The position numbers were made by a program, and so were the translations under genes. The notes under the pieces were generated by a model, which did not search any database, was not told where the DNA came from, and worked only from the letters and a program-made list of their open reading frames with translations. Positions 5,426-5,637 of a DNA stretch of 5,637 bases are shown here, piece by piece (the stretch's first letter is position 1; every line of letters starts with the position of its first letter). The DNA comes from Acidobacteriota bacterium (lineage in GTDB: Bacteria; Acidobacteriota; Vicinamibacteria; Vicinamibacterales; UBA2999): assembly GCA_013813075.1 (NCBI GenBank), contig JACCSI010000500.1:1-5637 (forward strand). Direction: 5' to 3'.

Positions 5426-5637
5426 TGCGCACAGGAATCATATCGCGCGCGCGGTGGTCATCAGACGACAGACTGGTGGCCTCTACCTGCGTGCTCCGTC
5501 AGCCAGAAAAACATCCTTGGCGGAATCGGGACTTTGCATCATCGAGACGTAAAAGGCCCGGCCGGTTGACGGTTCGCGTGGCGCTCGCGGCTTCGCGCAC
5601 GATGATGCTGCGCCGGAGCAAGGTGATATCGCTCGAC
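5426..5637. other. Right-hand end of the window, no gene assigned
   Basis: 212 bases upstream of the acyltransferase gene. Short frames run off the edge in both directions. On the plus strand, TTG 5566 opens 24 codons (LTVRVALAASRT...) to the window end, with AAAAGG about ten bases before it. On the minus strand, a frame from the edge reads SSDITLLRRSIIVREAAS and on to a stop inside this region. Both have G/C-rich third positions and neither shows a family pattern, so I assign neither. A 9-bp inverted repeat, GCATCATCG (5536-5544) and CGATGATGC (5600-5608), lies here with 55 bases between arms. Confidence 0.4.
5437..5442 (-). promoter_or_regulatory. Candidate -10 element for the acyltransferase gene
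   Basis: TATGAT on the minus strand matches the -10 consensus at five of six positions and lies eleven bases before the GTG at 5425, so the leader would be only about five bases. The hexamer 17 bases upstream, TCTGAT (5465-5460), is a poor -35. The spacer contains an alternating CG run (about 5444-5452). Confidence 0.35.

Noticed and set aside
4856..5569. Plus-strand frame of 237 aa across the acyltransferase gene and its upstream region
   Set aside because: Antisense to a clear acyltransferase-3 protein; its translation is a charged, Gln/Arg-rich string without motifs.

Overview
The window looks like chromosomal DNA from a high-G+C Gram-negative bacterium. The evidence is strong G/C preference at third codon positions, frequent GTG starts, a lipoprotein signal peptide, a TolB-like propeller lipoprotein and a cold-shock protein. 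The mix (PD40 propeller lipoprotein, tryptophan-less cold-shock protein, divergent GlpD-like oxidoreductase, stand-alone acyltransferase 3) reminds me of Acidobacteriota, perhaps Vicinamibacteria. That placement is an impression from protein style, not a demonstrated assignment.

Layout: (1) 3-128 (+), the C-terminal tail of an unidentified, probably membrane-anchored protein, followed by a short hairpin. (2) 195-398 (-), a 67-aa cold-shock-domain protein with the only clear Shine-Dalgarno in the window. (3) 399-890, about 490 bases without an intact gene, holding a hairpin and what I read as a decayed C-terminal fragment of an AraC-family regulator (about 592-799, minus strand). (4) 891-2525 (-), a 544-aa GlpD-like FAD-dependent glycerol-3-phosphate dehydrogenase/oxidase relative with altered substrate-site motifs. 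(5) 2551-3309 (+), a class I SAM-dependent methyltransferase, divergent from (4) with only 25 bp between the start codons. (6) 3368-4288 (+), a lipoprotein made of a single six-bladed PD40 propeller. (7) 4310-5425 (-), an acyltransferase-3 (OafA/YrhL type) membrane protein, tail-to-tail with (6) across 21 bp. (8) 5426-5637, the upstream region of (7) with no gene I can assign.

How the genes may work together: the GlpD-like flavoprotein, the methyltransferase and the acyltransferase could each act on a small polar or glycosylated envelope metabolite, but nothing in the sequence ties them into one pathway and they are not one operon. The methyltransferase and the lipoprotein are the only same-strand pair that could be co-transcribed. 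No mobile element, CRISPR array, tRNA or rRNA was seen.

The most notable signals are: four gene starts that lack a usable Shine-Dalgarno and instead carry a -10-like hexamer 5-11 nt before the start codon (suggesting leaderless or near-leaderless transcripts); the AraC remnant; and the substrate-motif changes in the GlpD-like enzyme. I did not find a clear undescribed multi-gene system.
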